Assembly: GCA_019310195.1 (NCBI GenBank)
Contig: JAFDET010000072.1
Coordinates: 1-12,123 of the forward strand
Length of the DNA: 12,123 bases
Reading direction: 5' to 3'
Source of the DNA: Deltaproteobacteria bacterium
Lineage (GTDB): Bacteria; Myxococcota_A; UBA9160; JAFDET01
Below the pieces are notes generated by a model, which had not been told where the DNA came from, did no database searches, and saw nothing but the letters and a program-made list of their open reading frames with translations. The translations under genes were made by a program, and so were the position numbers. Numbering within the stretch: position 1 is the stretch's first letter; each line of letters starts with the position of its first letter. Positions 1 through 7,217 of this stretch are shown one piece after another.

Positions 1-657
1 ACTGCGCGCGTCGGGCGGCGCATCGACGAATTGCACGCCCATCCCCATCGGAAGATTGGCCCGGCTCAGGTTGCCCGGCACGTTGGTGCTCACCACGCGC
101 GCGGGGAGCTCAACGGCGCCGGAGGGCAGGGGTAGGTGCAGGGTGACGTTGCCGCCCTCGGCCGTGGGGCGCAGGGTCTCCAGGTAGGCGCCGCCCACGG
201 AGAGGTTGTAGACGTTGACGCGCTTCTCGCCCGTGGAGGACTTGACCGTGCCGTCGATGGTGGCGGGAACGCGCACGTCCCTGCGCACGTCGTGCTCACC
301 GTGGAGGGCGCGGTTCAGCACGAAACGAAGCTCGCCGTCGCCGAACGGATCGAACAGGGCGAGCTTCACGCCGGCCTTGCGCAGCACCGCCAGGCCCGGC
401 TCGCCCGGACGGGGTCCGCTGGCGATCAGCGTGATGGGCTGTTCTCCCGCCTCCGCCAACGAGCGCAGCGGGCCCGGCTCGAACACGCAGTTCGAGTGGA
501 TGAGCGCCGCGGCAGGGCTGCGCTCCGCTGCAATGGTTTCGGCCTGCTCCAGGTTCTCGGCCAGCAGGCCGCGCAGTTGCAGCAGCAGCAGGCGCCCGGC
601 CAGGGCTCGATCCCCCGAGCCGAACCCGACGAGCAGCACTCCGGGTGCTTGGGTCAT
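1..657 (-). CDS. Pseudo-receiver + PilZ domain protein, 3' end beyond window
   Basis: Translating the minus strand from the ATG at 657 gives 219 residues running off the left edge. Residues about 6-118 look like a degenerate receiver-type alpha/beta domain: a hydrophobic first strand (VLLVGFGSG), then LITLIASG-like and LALFDPFGD segments, but without the phospho-acceptor aspartate pattern I would expect. Residues about 121-212 are a PilZ domain with both cyclic-di-GMP contact motifs intact: R125-xxx-R129 (RRDVR) and N151-x-S-x-x-G156 (NLSVGG), followed by GMGVQF at 205-210. The family binds c-di-GMP and controls motility, exopolysaccharide or adhesion, so binding is expected here. The output is unknown. 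An in-frame TAG lies five codons upstream of the ATG, so this is the only sensible start; no strong Shine-Dalgarno is visible. It follows the lipoprotein gene by 61 bases. Confidence 0.85.
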   Translation of the reverse strand, partial: MTQAPGVLLVGFGSGDRALAGRLLLLQLRGLLAENLEQAETIAAERSPAAALIHSNCVFEPGPLRSLAEAGEQPITLIASGPRPGEPGLAVLRKAGVKLALFDPFGDGELRFVLNRALHGEHDVRRDVRVPATIDGTVKSSTGEKRVNVYNLSVGGAYLETLRPTAEGGNVTLHLPLPSGAVELPARVVSTNVPGNLSRANLPMGMGVQFVDAPPDARS

Positions 658-718
658 GCGCTGACGAGGCTAGCAACGGCGGGGTGAAATGCCGAGACGC
701 GTTGGTGTCGGCCGGCCG

Positions 719-1354
719 TCAGAGGGGATCGGCGAGCCCGGTGATGGCGCAGTGGTTGTCGCCCACCGAGATGGCGAAAGCCGGTGCGCCGCTCTCCCAG
801 AACGCCATCTTGCCTGCTCCGGCGCTGGCAACCGCGTCGCAAGCCGGGTTGCGCGGCAGCATGGCGACCACGTCGTCGGTGGGGCGCCAGCCGATGCGTG
901 TGGCCTGGGGGAAGCTCCCGCGCACCAGGATCACGCCGGCGTCGACGTAGAAGGGATTGAACGTGGCCTCGTCGCCGGCGGGCAGGGCCGACGAGAGCGG
1001 TCGGCTGGTGCGGTCGCGCCAGGCCTCCAGGGAAGCGATGCCCACGGCCTCGCAATGCGTCACGCCCCGCACCAGATCGCCGACCCTCCCCTCGCGTGTG
1101 TAGTTGACCCGCCCGGGGATCTGGAGCACCCGGAAGCACTCGGGGGAGGCGGGGAAGAGGAAGCGAGCCTGGGCGCTCTCGAACTGCAGCGTGGCCAGGA
1201 CGTAGCCGCCGTGCTGGATGCGGTCCATCACCTGGGCCTCGCCTCCCCCGGTGGGAACGCCCAGCTCGGTGAGGACCTCCTTGCCGGCGGAGATACAGGA
1301 CGAGATTCCGAAGGCGCAGGCCAGGAGCCCCGCGCACAGACTCCGCACGCTCAT
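719..1354 (-). CDS. Small predicted lipoprotein, function unknown
   Basis: The product is 211 residues. The N-terminus has Arg4, a hydrophobic stretch (residues 5-16) and a lipobox I17-S18-S19-C20, so it is probably cleaved by signal peptidase II and lipid-anchored in the cell envelope. The mature part has no domain I recognise. It contains four further cysteines (in ECF, HCE, ACD and HCA contexts) that could form two disulfides in the periplasm, and a Gly/Ala-rich C-terminal half. Its ATG overlaps the stop of the upstream VOC gene in an ATGA arrangement (1351-1354), which indicates translational coupling. The frame stays open far upstream, but that part is a shadow of the VOC and YbaK genes; the lipoprotein signal fixes the start. 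No function is assigned. Confidence 0.8.
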   Translation of the reverse strand: MSVRSLCAGLLACAFGISSCISAGKEVLTELGVPTGGGEAQVMDRIQHGGYVLATLQFESAQARFLFPASPECFRVLQIPGRVNYTREGRVGDLVRGVTHCEAVGIASLEAWRDRTSRPLSSALPAGDEATFNPFYVDAGVILVRGSFPQATRIGWRPTDDVVAMLPRNPACDAVASAGAGKMAFWESGAPAFAISVGDNHCAITGLADPL

Positions 1355-1887
1355 CCGCCCTCGTTCTCGCGGGGGCCGGCGCGGTGCACCTGGATGCTGG
1401 GAGGCTCCTTGGGCTCCGGCTCGGGATCGTCGAGCAGGGTCAGGGCCTCGCGCGCGTCCTCGTCGGTGAACTCCTGGGTCGAGGTGCACCACTCCACCAT
1501 GATGCCGTTGGGGTCGCGGGTGTAGATCGAGACGCACCAGCGGTGGTCGATCTCCACTACATCGTGGCCGCACGCGAGCCAGCGTTCGCGGTGGCGCTTG
1601 ATGTCTTCCAGGTCGGCTGCCTCCCAGGCCAGGTGGTTGGCCCACTCGGGAAGCCCCAGTCCCGTGGAGATGGCGGGACTCCAGTCGTCCGGGAGGTTGT
1701 CGTCCTGGATCTCCCAGAACGCGATCATCCCGCCGCCGCCGGTGTCGTAGAACAGGTGCTTGGCGCGGCCGCCTTCGGGCGTCCGGCCCGGCTCGACCTT
1801 GACCAGGCGGAAGCCCATGGCCTGGGTGTAGAAATCGTGGTTCGCCTTCGCATCCCGCGTGGCGAGGGCAACGTGGTGGAAACCGAT
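1351..1887 (-). CDS. VOC / glyoxalase-fold metalloenzyme, probable ATC start
   Basis: The product is about 178 residues, with two beta-alpha-beta-beta-beta modules. Module 1 starts GFHHVALATRD and ends MIAFWEI; module 2 starts WANHLAWEA and ends DPNGIMVEW. H5, E59, H85 and E132 fall where glyoxalase I-type enzymes carry their four metal ligands, so a metal-dependent lyase, isomerase or dioxygenase is likely; the substrate cannot be told. A Pro/Glu-rich tail (about residues 150-178) extends past the fold. The conserved N-terminus has no ATG, GTG or TTG near it. A GAGGAG Shine-Dalgarno lies 6 bases before an ATC codon at 1885-1887, and I place the start there. Alternatives are a CTG at 1939-1941 overlapping the ybaK-like stop, or a truncated start at Met24 (1818), which would delete H5. 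The stop overlaps the lipoprotein start. Confidence 0.8.
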   Translation of the reverse strand: MGFHHVALATRDAKANHDFYTQAMGFRLVKVEPGRTPEGGRAKHLFYDTGGGGMIAFWEIQDDNLPDDWSPAISTGLGLPEWANHLAWEAADLEDIKRHRERWLACGHDVVEIDHRWCVSIYTRDPNGIMVEWCTSTQEFTDEDAREALTLLDDPEPEPKEPPSIQVHRAGPRENEGG

Positions 1888-1893
1888 GGCGTT

Positions 1894-1899
1894 CTCCTC
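1894..1899 (-). promoter_or_regulatory. Shine-Dalgarno GAGGAG before the ATC start of the VOC gene
   Basis: On the minus strand the six bases GAGGAG are followed by a 6-base spacer (AACGCC) and then ATC. This spacing is ideal for initiation at the ATC, and no ATG, GTG or TTG follows within the usual window. It is the main reason for choosing that start. Confidence 0.55.
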
Positions 1900-1937
1900 G
1901 CCGCAAGGATGCGAGGGTCGCGCGTCTCCCGCAAGCG

Positions 1938-2408
1938 TCAGTGGGGATGGCTGAAGTGCGCGCAGGGCGCGGTCCCCAGCAGTGCGCAGAAGTCGTGCGA
2001 GGCCATGTGCAGCACATCCTCGTGGTCGCCGGCCTCGAAGTAGATGTCGGGCAGCGCGGCCAGCACCTCGTCGTAGACCACCGGCAGGTGGTAGGGCGCG
2101 CCGACCGGCGGCACGGCCCCGGTGGCACAGTCCGGGAACAGGTCCTCGAGGTCGCGTTCGGTGGCCAGCTCCAAGTGTCGGTGCAGCCACGCTTCCAGCT
2201 CGAACAGATCGATGCGGCAGGAAGCGGGCACCACCGCCAGCAGGTAGCCGCGGGCGTCCTCCAGCAGAACGGGCTTGGCCAGGCGGCCGGGAGGGATGGC
2301 GGCCTGCCGGGCCGTCTCCATGCTGGAGGCGGAGCGGGGGTGGCGGAGCACCTCGTAGTCCATGCCGGCATGGTCGAGATACCACTGGAGTCGTTGAGCG
2401 ATCGCCAT
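1938..2408 (-). CDS. YbaK/ProX-type aminoacyl-tRNA deacylase domain protein
   Basis: The product is 156 residues, the usual size of a free-standing YbaK/prolyl-tRNA-synthetase-associated domain. These cytoplasmic proteins hydrolyse mischarged aminoacyl-tRNAs in trans. Visible landmarks are the first helix/strand (LQWYLDHAGMDYEVLRHP), the GRLAKPVLLED strand with the conserved Lys45, the LAVVPAS strand (57-63) and the glycine/proline loop GAVPPVGAP (97-105) followed by LPVVYDEVL. The C-terminus ends in a His-rich HFSHPH. The ATG at 2408 is preceded by GGAGGA with a 6-base spacer, so I prefer it over an in-frame upstream codon at 2468. Which tRNA it edits is unknown. It leads the run YbaK, VOC, lipoprotein, PilZ and lies 151 bases downstream of the TetR gene. 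Confidence 0.85.
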   Translation of the reverse strand: MAIAQRLQWYLDHAGMDYEVLRHPRSASSMETARQAAIPPGRLAKPVLLEDARGYLLAVVPASCRIDLFELEAWLHRHLELATERDLEDLFPDCATGAVPPVGAPYHLPVVYDEVLAALPDIYFEAGDHEDVLHMASHDFCALLGTAPCAHFSHPH

Positions 2409-2497
2409 GGGGAGTCCTCCGCCCTCGATCGCGGGACCATGGGGGGCGGCGGCGAGTGGGCGTGACAACAGCAGCGGGACGCCCAGGGCTCGAGGGG

Positions 2498-2511
2498 GGC
2501 GCCGGGGCGCC
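2498..2511. other. Small GC palindrome in the gap between TetR and YbaK genes
   Basis: The gap 2409-2559 contains two copies of GGCGCC separated by two bases, which can pair into a short hairpin. No T-run follows on either strand, so a classical intrinsic terminator is not supported. The rest of the gap shows only the YbaK Shine-Dalgarno and G-rich runs. It presumably holds the promoter for the YbaK-to-PilZ run, but I cannot point to -35/-10 boxes. Confidence 0.25.
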
Positions 2512-2559
2512 TGCCATCAGTGTGAACCCCGAGCCGCTTCTTGGCAAGTGAGCGGAGCG

Positions 2560-3210
2560 CTAGTGCGAGCGCGCCTCCAGGCCGCGGAAGAGCACGTCCA
2601 AGGCGCTCTCGATGGCGGCCCGGCAGCCGGCCGCGTCCACCAGGCCGTTGGCCCAGGGGATGCGCGCGCTTTGGGTCACGTGGCAGACGGCCCGGGCCGC
2701 CGCCAGGACGTCCACCTGCCGGTCCAGGTCGCCGGTCATCCGACCCTGCTGGAGGATCTCCACCAGCAGGCCGATGGTGCGGTCCTGAAGGGTCAGCGCC
2801 TGGCGGGCCACCCGGGCGCCCGGGTGGGTGGTTGCGCGCAGGGCAATGGTGGTGAGATCCGGATCTTCCGCCAGCAGCGCGTGCTGGGCGTCCAGGAATT
2901 TGCGAACACGTTCGCGGGTTGCAAGGCCCCGGATTTCCTCACGACGGAAGCGTTGCCAGGCCTCTTCCTGGCGCTCGGCCAGCTCCCGGATCAGGAGCTC
3001 CTCCTTGGAGCGGACGTGGCGGTAGATGGAGCTGGCGCCCATCCCGGCGCGGGCGCCGATGGCTCTCAGGGTGGTGCCGTCGAAGCCCCGCTCGCGGAAC
3101 AGCTCCGCCGCGGCCTCCCGGATCCGGGCTCGGCTGCGGCGTCCGCGGACCAGGCGCCCGTCATCCGGACGCAGTCGGCGCCGCTCTCTCCTCGGCTCCA
3201 CCCCCGTCAT
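2560..3210 (-). CDS. TetR/AcrR family transcriptional regulator
   Basis: The product is 216 residues, standard TetR length. A basic N-terminal extension (residues 1-28, rich in Arg) precedes the DNA-binding domain: IREAAAELFRERGFDGTTL then AIGARAGMGASSIYRHVRSKEELL (about residues 30-73), with the typical G-x-SS-x-IYRH-recognition helix. Residues about 80-210 form the helical ligand-binding and dimerisation domain, which diverges too much to suggest a ligand. The ATG at 3210 has no clear Shine-Dalgarno. It lies 51 bases after the SDR gene in the same direction, so it may be read from the asnB-SDR transcript or from a promoter in that gap, where two small inverted repeats occur. Likely a repressor of itself and one flanking transcription unit; the targets are inferred only from proximity. 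Confidence 0.93.
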   Translation of the reverse strand: MTGVEPRRERRRLRPDDGRLVRGRRSRARIREAAAELFRERGFDGTTLRAIGARAGMGASSIYRHVRSKEELLIRELAERQEEAWQRFRREEIRGLATRERVRKFLDAQHALLAEDPDLTTIALRATTHPGARVARQALTLQDRTIGLLVEILQQGRMTGDLDRQVDVLAAARAVCHVTQSARIPWANGLVDAAGCRAAIESALDVLFRGLEARSH

Positions 3211-3226
3211 TGCGAACAGGATCGCA
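3211..3226. promoter_or_regulatory. Inverted repeat directly upstream of the TetR gene (possible operator)
   Basis: TGCGA and TCGCA arms flank a 6-base centre and abut the TetR start codon. TetR regulators often bind short inverted repeats near their own start, so an autoregulatory operator is possible. The arms are only 5 bp, so chance is a real alternative. Confidence 0.25.
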
Positions 3227-3237
3227 TAGCAGGCCGA

Positions 3238-3250
3238 GAGCTTCTAGCTC
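3238..3250. other. Small inverted repeat in the SDR-TetR gap
   Basis: GAGCT and AGCTC arms with a 3-base centre lie 12 bases downstream of the SDR stop on the minus strand. It may form a weak hairpin between the two cistrons. No T-run follows, so I do not call it a terminator. Confidence 0.2.
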
Positions 3251-3261
3251 GTGGCCGGGAA

Positions 3262-4158
3262 TCAGGGCTTCGGCAGCCGTGCCAGACCCTCGCGGAAGCC
3301 CAGCGGGTCGTAGCCCAGGTCCGCCTTCGCCTCGGACCAGTCCGGCGTGGCGTCCAGGGTGAGGCCCGCGATCACGTGCTTGGAGAAGGGCGCGCGCTTC
3401 ATCACCACCGCCATCAGTGTGGCCGCGATCCGGCACAGCCAGACCGGCAGCGGAAGGAACGGCTTGCGGATGCCTTCCCGTTCGAGCGCCAGGCGGCCCA
3501 TCTCCCACAGCGAGATCGCATCGCCGCCGCAGAAGGGGTAGGTCTTGCCGTAGGCAGCGGGGTTTCCGGGAATGGCCAGGAAGCCCTTCATCAGGTCGTC
3601 CACGTGGACCGGGTTCTTCAGCGCGCGGCCGCGGCCCACGAAGATGCCCACCGGGTACTTCTTGAGGAAGTCGATGAACATCGCGTACTCCTCGCCGCCG
3701 TTCTCGTTGTAGGCGAGGGTGGGGCGCACGATGGTCCACTTCATGGCGCCCTGCTCCTTCACGATGCGTTCGCCCTCGCGCTTGGAGGCGTTGTACGGCG
3801 TCGTGTACGGGTAGGTCACCGAGATCGACGAGCAGAAGATGAAGTGCTGGACGCCGGCCTTGGTGGAGGCCTCCACCAGGTTGCGCGTGCCGCCGGCGTT
3901 GACCCGAGCGAAGATCTCCGGGTTGTCGTTCAGCAGGATCGCGGCCAGATGGAAGACCGTGTCCACGCCGTCGAAGACGCCTTCCAGCGTCGAAGCGTCG
4001 GACACGTCGCCGTAGGCGATCTCCACGTCCAGGCCGTCCAACCGGCTCACGTAGGGATCGCCGGGCAGCGTCAGCACCCGCACCCGGTGGCCGGCGTCCG
4101 CCAGCCCCTTCACCAATCGCGAGCCGATCACACCAGCTCCACCCGTCACAAGGATCAT
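3262..4158 (-). CDS. NAD(P)-dependent epimerase/dehydratase (extended SDR)
   Basis: The product is 298 residues. The Rossmann nucleotide-binding motif TGGAGVIG is at 5-12 (G6-x-x-G9-x-x-G12), the acidic D51 follows the third strand (AYGDVSD), FHLAA is at 69-73, and the catalytic Y122-x-x-x-K126 (YNASK) follows the CSS-x-S strand at 109-113. This is the pattern of extended short-chain dehydrogenases such as sugar-nucleotide epimerases and 3-beta-hydroxysteroid-type enzymes. The substrate-binding half includes a hydrophobic stretch about 235-252 (PLPVWLCRIAATLMAVVM), as in members that act on membrane-associated or lipid substrates. The ATG has a GGAG Shine-Dalgarno 5-6 bases upstream and starts 22 bases after the asnB stop, so the two genes are probably one operon. 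The exact reaction is unknown. Confidence 0.9.
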   Translation of the reverse strand: MILVTGGAGVIGSRLVKGLADAGHRVRVLTLPGDPYVSRLDGLDVEIAYGDVSDASTLEGVFDGVDTVFHLAAILLNDNPEIFARVNAGGTRNLVEASTKAGVQHFIFCSSISVTYPYTTPYNASKREGERIVKEQGAMKWTIVRPTLAYNENGGEEYAMFIDFLKKYPVGIFVGRGRALKNPVHVDDLMKGFLAIPGNPAAYGKTYPFCGGDAISLWEMGRLALEREGIRKPFLPLPVWLCRIAATLMAVVMKRAPFSKHVIAGLTLDATPDWSEAKADLGYDPLGFREGLARLPKP

Positions 4159-4180
4159 GCTTTCTCCTCGCTCGGCGCCT

Positions 4181-6076
4181 TCACCACAGACGCTGCTTGT
4201 CGATGAACACCAGGTGCCACAGCTCCAGGATCACCAGGGACAGTACCTGTTTCAGGTACAGGAACTCGCCGCTCTGCATCTGCTCGACCAGCCACGATAC
4301 GTATCTGGGATCGAAGTAGCCCCGGCGGCGCACCTGCTCCGGGTCCAGGGTCATGCGCACCAGCTCGCGGAGCTGCGGGCGCTGCCAGAAGACCTCCAGG
4401 GGCAGGTAGAAGGGCACCTTGCTGCGGCCCACGTTCTCCGGCGGAAGCCAGCGCCGGCCCAGCTCGCGCTCGACCCACTTGTCGCGCAGGCCGCGCACCT
4501 TGGTGCGGTCGGGCCAGCGGAAGGCCTGCTCGATCAGGCGATGGTCCAGGAACGGGCAGCGCAGCTCCAGGGAGTGCGCCATGGTGTTCTTGTCCTGGCG
4601 CAGCAGCAGGTTGTCCTGGAGCCAGTCGTCGTACTGCAGCGCCAGCAGCCGGGCCAGGAAGGTGCCCTCGCTGGAGCGCGAGTGTTTGAGCCACTCCTCG
4701 CCCAGGTGCCCGCGGAAGTCGTCGCTGTAGAGGGCGCGGCGCTCGTCGCTGTCCCACAGCGCCTTGAGCGCCGCGTAGCTCTGGGCCAGGTCGCGGTCCG
4801 GGTAGCGTCGCAGGTACTCGGCGGTCTTGGCCTTGCCTCGGTCGCCCAGGAAGGCCGGGTAGACGAACAGCTTGTCCAGCAGCCGCGCGGGAAGCGCGTC
4901 CACCGTGGCGCCGCCCAGCCGCAGCAGCGCGTCGGGCGCGGCTCGGCGCAGGCGCTCGGTCCACCGGATGATCTTGTGGAACGAGTAACCGGCATAGCTC
5001 TCGTCGGCGCCTTCGCCCGAGAGCACTACCTTGAAGTCCTTCGAGGTCTCGCGAGCGAGCTGCCAGTAGGCCAGCAGCAGGGCGTCTCCGACCGGCCGCT
5101 CCATGTGCCAGATCACCCGCGGCAGCTCGTCGAAGTGCTCGGGCTCCACGTGGATCTCGGTGTGCTCGGTGCCCAGGGTACGGGCCAGGGTGGCTGCCTC
5201 GGCCGTCTCGTCGATCTCCGAGCGGAAGCCGATGGAGAACGTGCGGATCCGATCGTTGAAGCGGGTCATGGCCGCCACCACCAGGCTCGAATCGATCCCG
5301 CCCGACAGGTAGGCGGCGACCGGCACGTCGCTGCGCAAGGTCAGGCGCACGGAGTCGAGGAACAGCTCCTCGAAGGCGTCCAGGGCGTCGGCGTCGGAGA
5401 TCTTCTCCGGCGCACCGAGCGGGACGTCCCAGTAGCGGCGCACCCGTAGCTCGCCGCGCTGCCAGGTGGCGCAGTGGCCCGCGGGCAGGACGCGAACGCC
5501 GTCGAAGAGCGTCTCGGGCTGGGGCACGTAGCGGAGCGCCAGATAGCCGTCGATGGCTTCCCGGTTGGGGCGGCGCTCCACCTCGTCGGACTCCAGCAGC
5601 GCCTTGACCTCCGAGGCGAAGAGCAGGCGTCCATTGCGGTCCCAGTAGTAGAGGGGTTTCTGGCCGGCGCGGTCGCGCGCCAGGAACAGGCGCTTCTCAC
5701 GCCGGTCCCAGAGAGCGAAGGCGAACATGCCGTTGAGCCGCTCCAAGCTTTGTTCGCCCCACTCCTCGAAGGCGTGGACCAGGACCTCGGTGTCCGAGCG
5801 GGTGCGGAAGCGGTGGCCCGCCGCCTGAAGCTCTTCGCGCAGCTCGACGAAGTTGTAGATCTCGCCGTTGAAGCACACGGCGAGCGTCTCGTCCTCGTTC
5901 CAGATGGGTTGGCTGCCGCCCTCGAGGTCGATGATCGAGAGGCGCCGCATGCCCATGGAGAAGCGGCCTTCGGAGAAGTGGCCCTCGCCGTCCGGGCCGC
6001 GGTGGTGCACCGTAGCCGCCATGCGGGACAGGAGATCCGGCTTCTCGAAGCCGGCAAAGCCGAAGATTCCGCACAT
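4181..6076 (-). CDS. asnB: Asparagine synthetase, glutamine-hydrolysing (AsnB type)
   Basis: The product is 631 residues, typical for the family. The start is fixed because Cys2 becomes the N-terminal nucleophile after Met removal (MCGIFGF). Residues 1-200 are the class II glutaminase domain (HHRGPDG, RRLSIIDL, NGEIYN at 70-75, SDTEV at 94-98). The synthetase domain has the PP-loop SGGIDSS at 258-264 and the LSGEGADESYAGY motif at 352-364. It makes asparagine, or amidates a related carboxylate, from glutamine and ATP in the cytoplasm. About 630-residue relatives also serve exopolysaccharide or secondary-metabolite clusters, so primary asparagine synthesis is not certain. The stop is followed after 22 bases by the SDR gene. 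The frame extends upstream of the ATG, but that part overlaps the divergent promoter region and is not coding. Confidence 0.93.
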   Translation of the reverse strand: MCGIFGFAGFEKPDLLSRMAATVHHRGPDGEGHFSEGRFSMGMRRLSIIDLEGGSQPIWNEDETLAVCFNGEIYNFVELREELQAAGHRFRTRSDTEVLVHAFEEWGEQSLERLNGMFAFALWDRREKRLFLARDRAGQKPLYYWDRNGRLLFASEVKALLESDEVERRPNREAIDGYLALRYVPQPETLFDGVRVLPAGHCATWQRGELRVRRYWDVPLGAPEKISDADALDAFEELFLDSVRLTLRSDVPVAAYLSGGIDSSLVVAAMTRFNDRIRTFSIGFRSEIDETAEAATLARTLGTEHTEIHVEPEHFDELPRVIWHMERPVGDALLLAYWQLARETSKDFKVVLSGEGADESYAGYSFHKIIRWTERLRRAAPDALLRLGGATVDALPARLLDKLFVYPAFLGDRGKAKTAEYLRRYPDRDLAQSYAALKALWDSDERRALYSDDFRGHLGEEWLKHSRSSEGTFLARLLALQYDDWLQDNLLLRQDKNTMAHSLELRCPFLDHRLIEQAFRWPDRTKVRGLRDKWVERELGRRWLPPENVGRSKVPFYLPLEVFWQRPQLRELVRMTLDPEQVRRRGYFDPRYVSWLVEQMQSGEFLYLKQVLSLVILELWHLVFIDKQRLW

Positions 6077-6092
6077 GGGTCTGAGGAGGACT

Positions 6093-6117
6093 CCCCGAGA
6101 ACACCCCTCTCCCGGGG
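6093..6117. promoter_or_regulatory. Imperfect hairpin in the asnB leader
   Basis: CCCCG-AGA and TCT-cc-CGGGG arms can form an 8-bp stem with a two-base bulge and a 7-base loop, 16 bases upstream of the asnB ATG. The asnB start has no obvious close Shine-Dalgarno, so this structure sits where initiation is decided. It could be regulatory or just a product of base composition. Confidence 0.25.
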
Positions 6118-6145
6118 CGGCCGGAAGGTAGCAATTCGGCCCCAT

Positions 6146-6165
6146 CCCCGCGGCTACGGGCGGGG
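6146..6165. promoter_or_regulatory. Inverted repeat in the asnB/quinone-oxidoreductase divergent region
   Basis: CCCCGC and GCGGGG arms flank an 8-base centre, near the middle of the 169-base gap between two divergent genes (6077-6245). This is where both promoters must lie. I see no convincing -35/-10 pairs, and this GC-rich repeat may be fortuitous. Confidence 0.2.
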
Positions 6166-6245
6166 CGGGTGGTCTTCCGGTGTCCGGTCGCTCCGGGCTG
6201 GCCAGCGCGGTAGGGTTCCCGGCTGCGGGAGGAGAAGGAGGCGTC

Positions 6246-7217
6246 ATGAGAGCTGTTCTGTGCAAACAGTGGGGTCCGCCGGAGAGCCTGACCGTCGAGG
6301 AGGTGCCGGATCTCTCGGCCGACGCGGGTCAGGTGGTGATCGACGTCAAGGCCGCCAGCGTCAACTACCCGGACCTCCTCATCATCCAGAACCAGTATCA
6401 GTTCAAGCCGCCGCTTCCGTTCACGCCGGGCGGCGAGGTCGCGGGAATCGTCCGCGAGGTGGGCGAAGGTGTGCGCGACGTGGCGCCGGGCGATCGGGTG
6501 CTGGCCACTACGGGTTGGGGCGGCTTCGCCGAGCAGGTGAAGACCGGGGTCGGCGGCGCCGTGCCGATTCCGGACGAGATGGCCTTCGAGGACGCCGCTT
6601 CGCTGCTGATGACCTACGGCACCTCGCACTATGCCCTCAAGGACCGCGCCGCGGTGCAGCCGGGCGAGACCCTGCTGGTGCTGGGGGCTGCCGGCGGCGT
6701 GGGGCTCTCGGCGGTGGAGCTGGGCAAGACCATGGGCGCGCGGGTCATCGCCGCTGCCTCCAGCGACGAGAAGCTCGCCGTCTGCAAGGAGAAGGGCGCC
6801 GACGAGCTGATCAACTACAGCCGTGAGGATCTGAAGGAGCGCACCAAGGAGCTGACCGGCGGCCAGGGGGCGAACGTGATCTACGACCCGGTGGGCGGCG
6901 ACTTCGCCGAGGCGGCCCTGCGCGCCACCGCCTGGGAGGGGCGGTATCTGGTGATCGGATTCACCGCCGGCATCCCGCGCATTCCGCTCAACCTGGTCCT
7001 GCTCAAGGGCTGTCAGGTGGTGGGCGTGTTCTGGGGCTCGTTCACCGGGCGTGAGCCGGAGAAGAACCGCGCCAACACCGAGGAGCTGTTGTCGTGGTGC
7101 GTGTCGGGCCGCATCAAGCCCCACATCTCGGGCCGCTATCGGCTGGAGGAGGTGGGCCAGGCCCTGAACGACATGGGCGCGCGCAAGGTCACCGGCAAGG
7201 TGGTGTTGATCCCCTAG
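6246..7217 (+). CDS. NADPH:quinone oxidoreductase family protein (zinc-free MDR)
   Basis: The product is 323 residues, typical of the quinone-reductase branch of medium-chain dehydrogenases. The N-terminal GroES-like half begins MRAVLCKQWGPPESL and includes VKAASVNYPDLL (34-45) and FTPGGEVAGIV (59-69). The nucleotide-binding half has GAAGGVG at 147-153 and VIYDPVGGD. The zinc-ligand cysteines of alcohol dehydrogenases are absent. Such enzymes reduce quinones or alpha,beta-unsaturated carbonyls with NADPH in the cytosol. The ATG at 6246 is preceded by AGGAGG (6236-6241), so I reject the longer frame from 6180. It is the only complete plus-strand gene, divergent from asnB and convergent with the E2-like gene, so it is probably transcribed alone. 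Confidence 0.93.
   Translation: MRAVLCKQWGPPESLTVEEVPDLSADAGQVVIDVKAASVNYPDLLIIQNQYQFKPPLPFTPGGEVAGIVREVGEGVRDVAPGDRVLATTGWGGFAEQVKTGVGGAVPIPDEMAFEDAASLLMTYGTSHYALKDRAAVQPGETLLVLGAAGGVGLSAVELGKTMGARVIAAASSDEKLAVCKEKGADELINYSREDLKERTKELTGGQGANVIYDPVGGDFAEAALRATAWEGRYLVIGFTAGIPRIPLNLVLLKGCQVVGVFWGSFTGREPEKNRANTEELLSWCVSGRIKPHISGRYRLEEVGQALNDMGARKVTGKVVLIP

Noticed and set aside
1355..2440. Upstream extension of the lipoprotein frame (giving a 573-residue protein)
   Set aside because: The extra 362 codons overlap the VOC and YbaK genes in another frame, and the lipoprotein signal sequence with its lipobox requires the start at 1354.
2440..2460. Third copy of the interspersed element near the CCATGGGGGGCGG stretch
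   Set aside because: Only the G-rich flank resembles copy B; no CCTGCA units or TAACTGCA are present.
2498..2511. Intrinsic terminator for the TetR gene
   Set aside because: The stem is 6 bp with a 2-base loop and no T-run follows. It is listed only as a palindrome.
2407..4206. Long open frame on the plus strand (599 codons)
   Set aside because: It lies antisense to the YbaK, TetR and SDR genes, which have clear family motifs. It has low-complexity Gly/Arg/Ala/Val/Gln composition and no domain. It is a high-GC shadow frame.
6077..6265. N-terminal extension of asnB to 6265
   Set aside because: Class II amidotransferases need Cys as residue 2, so the start is at 6076. The extension would also run across the start of the divergent quinone-oxidoreductase gene.
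4157..6826. Long plus-strand frames opposite asnB and running into the quinone-oxidoreductase gene
   Set aside because: They are antisense or out of frame to genes with intact catalytic motifs; their Val/Gln/Gly/Arg-rich translations show no fold signature.
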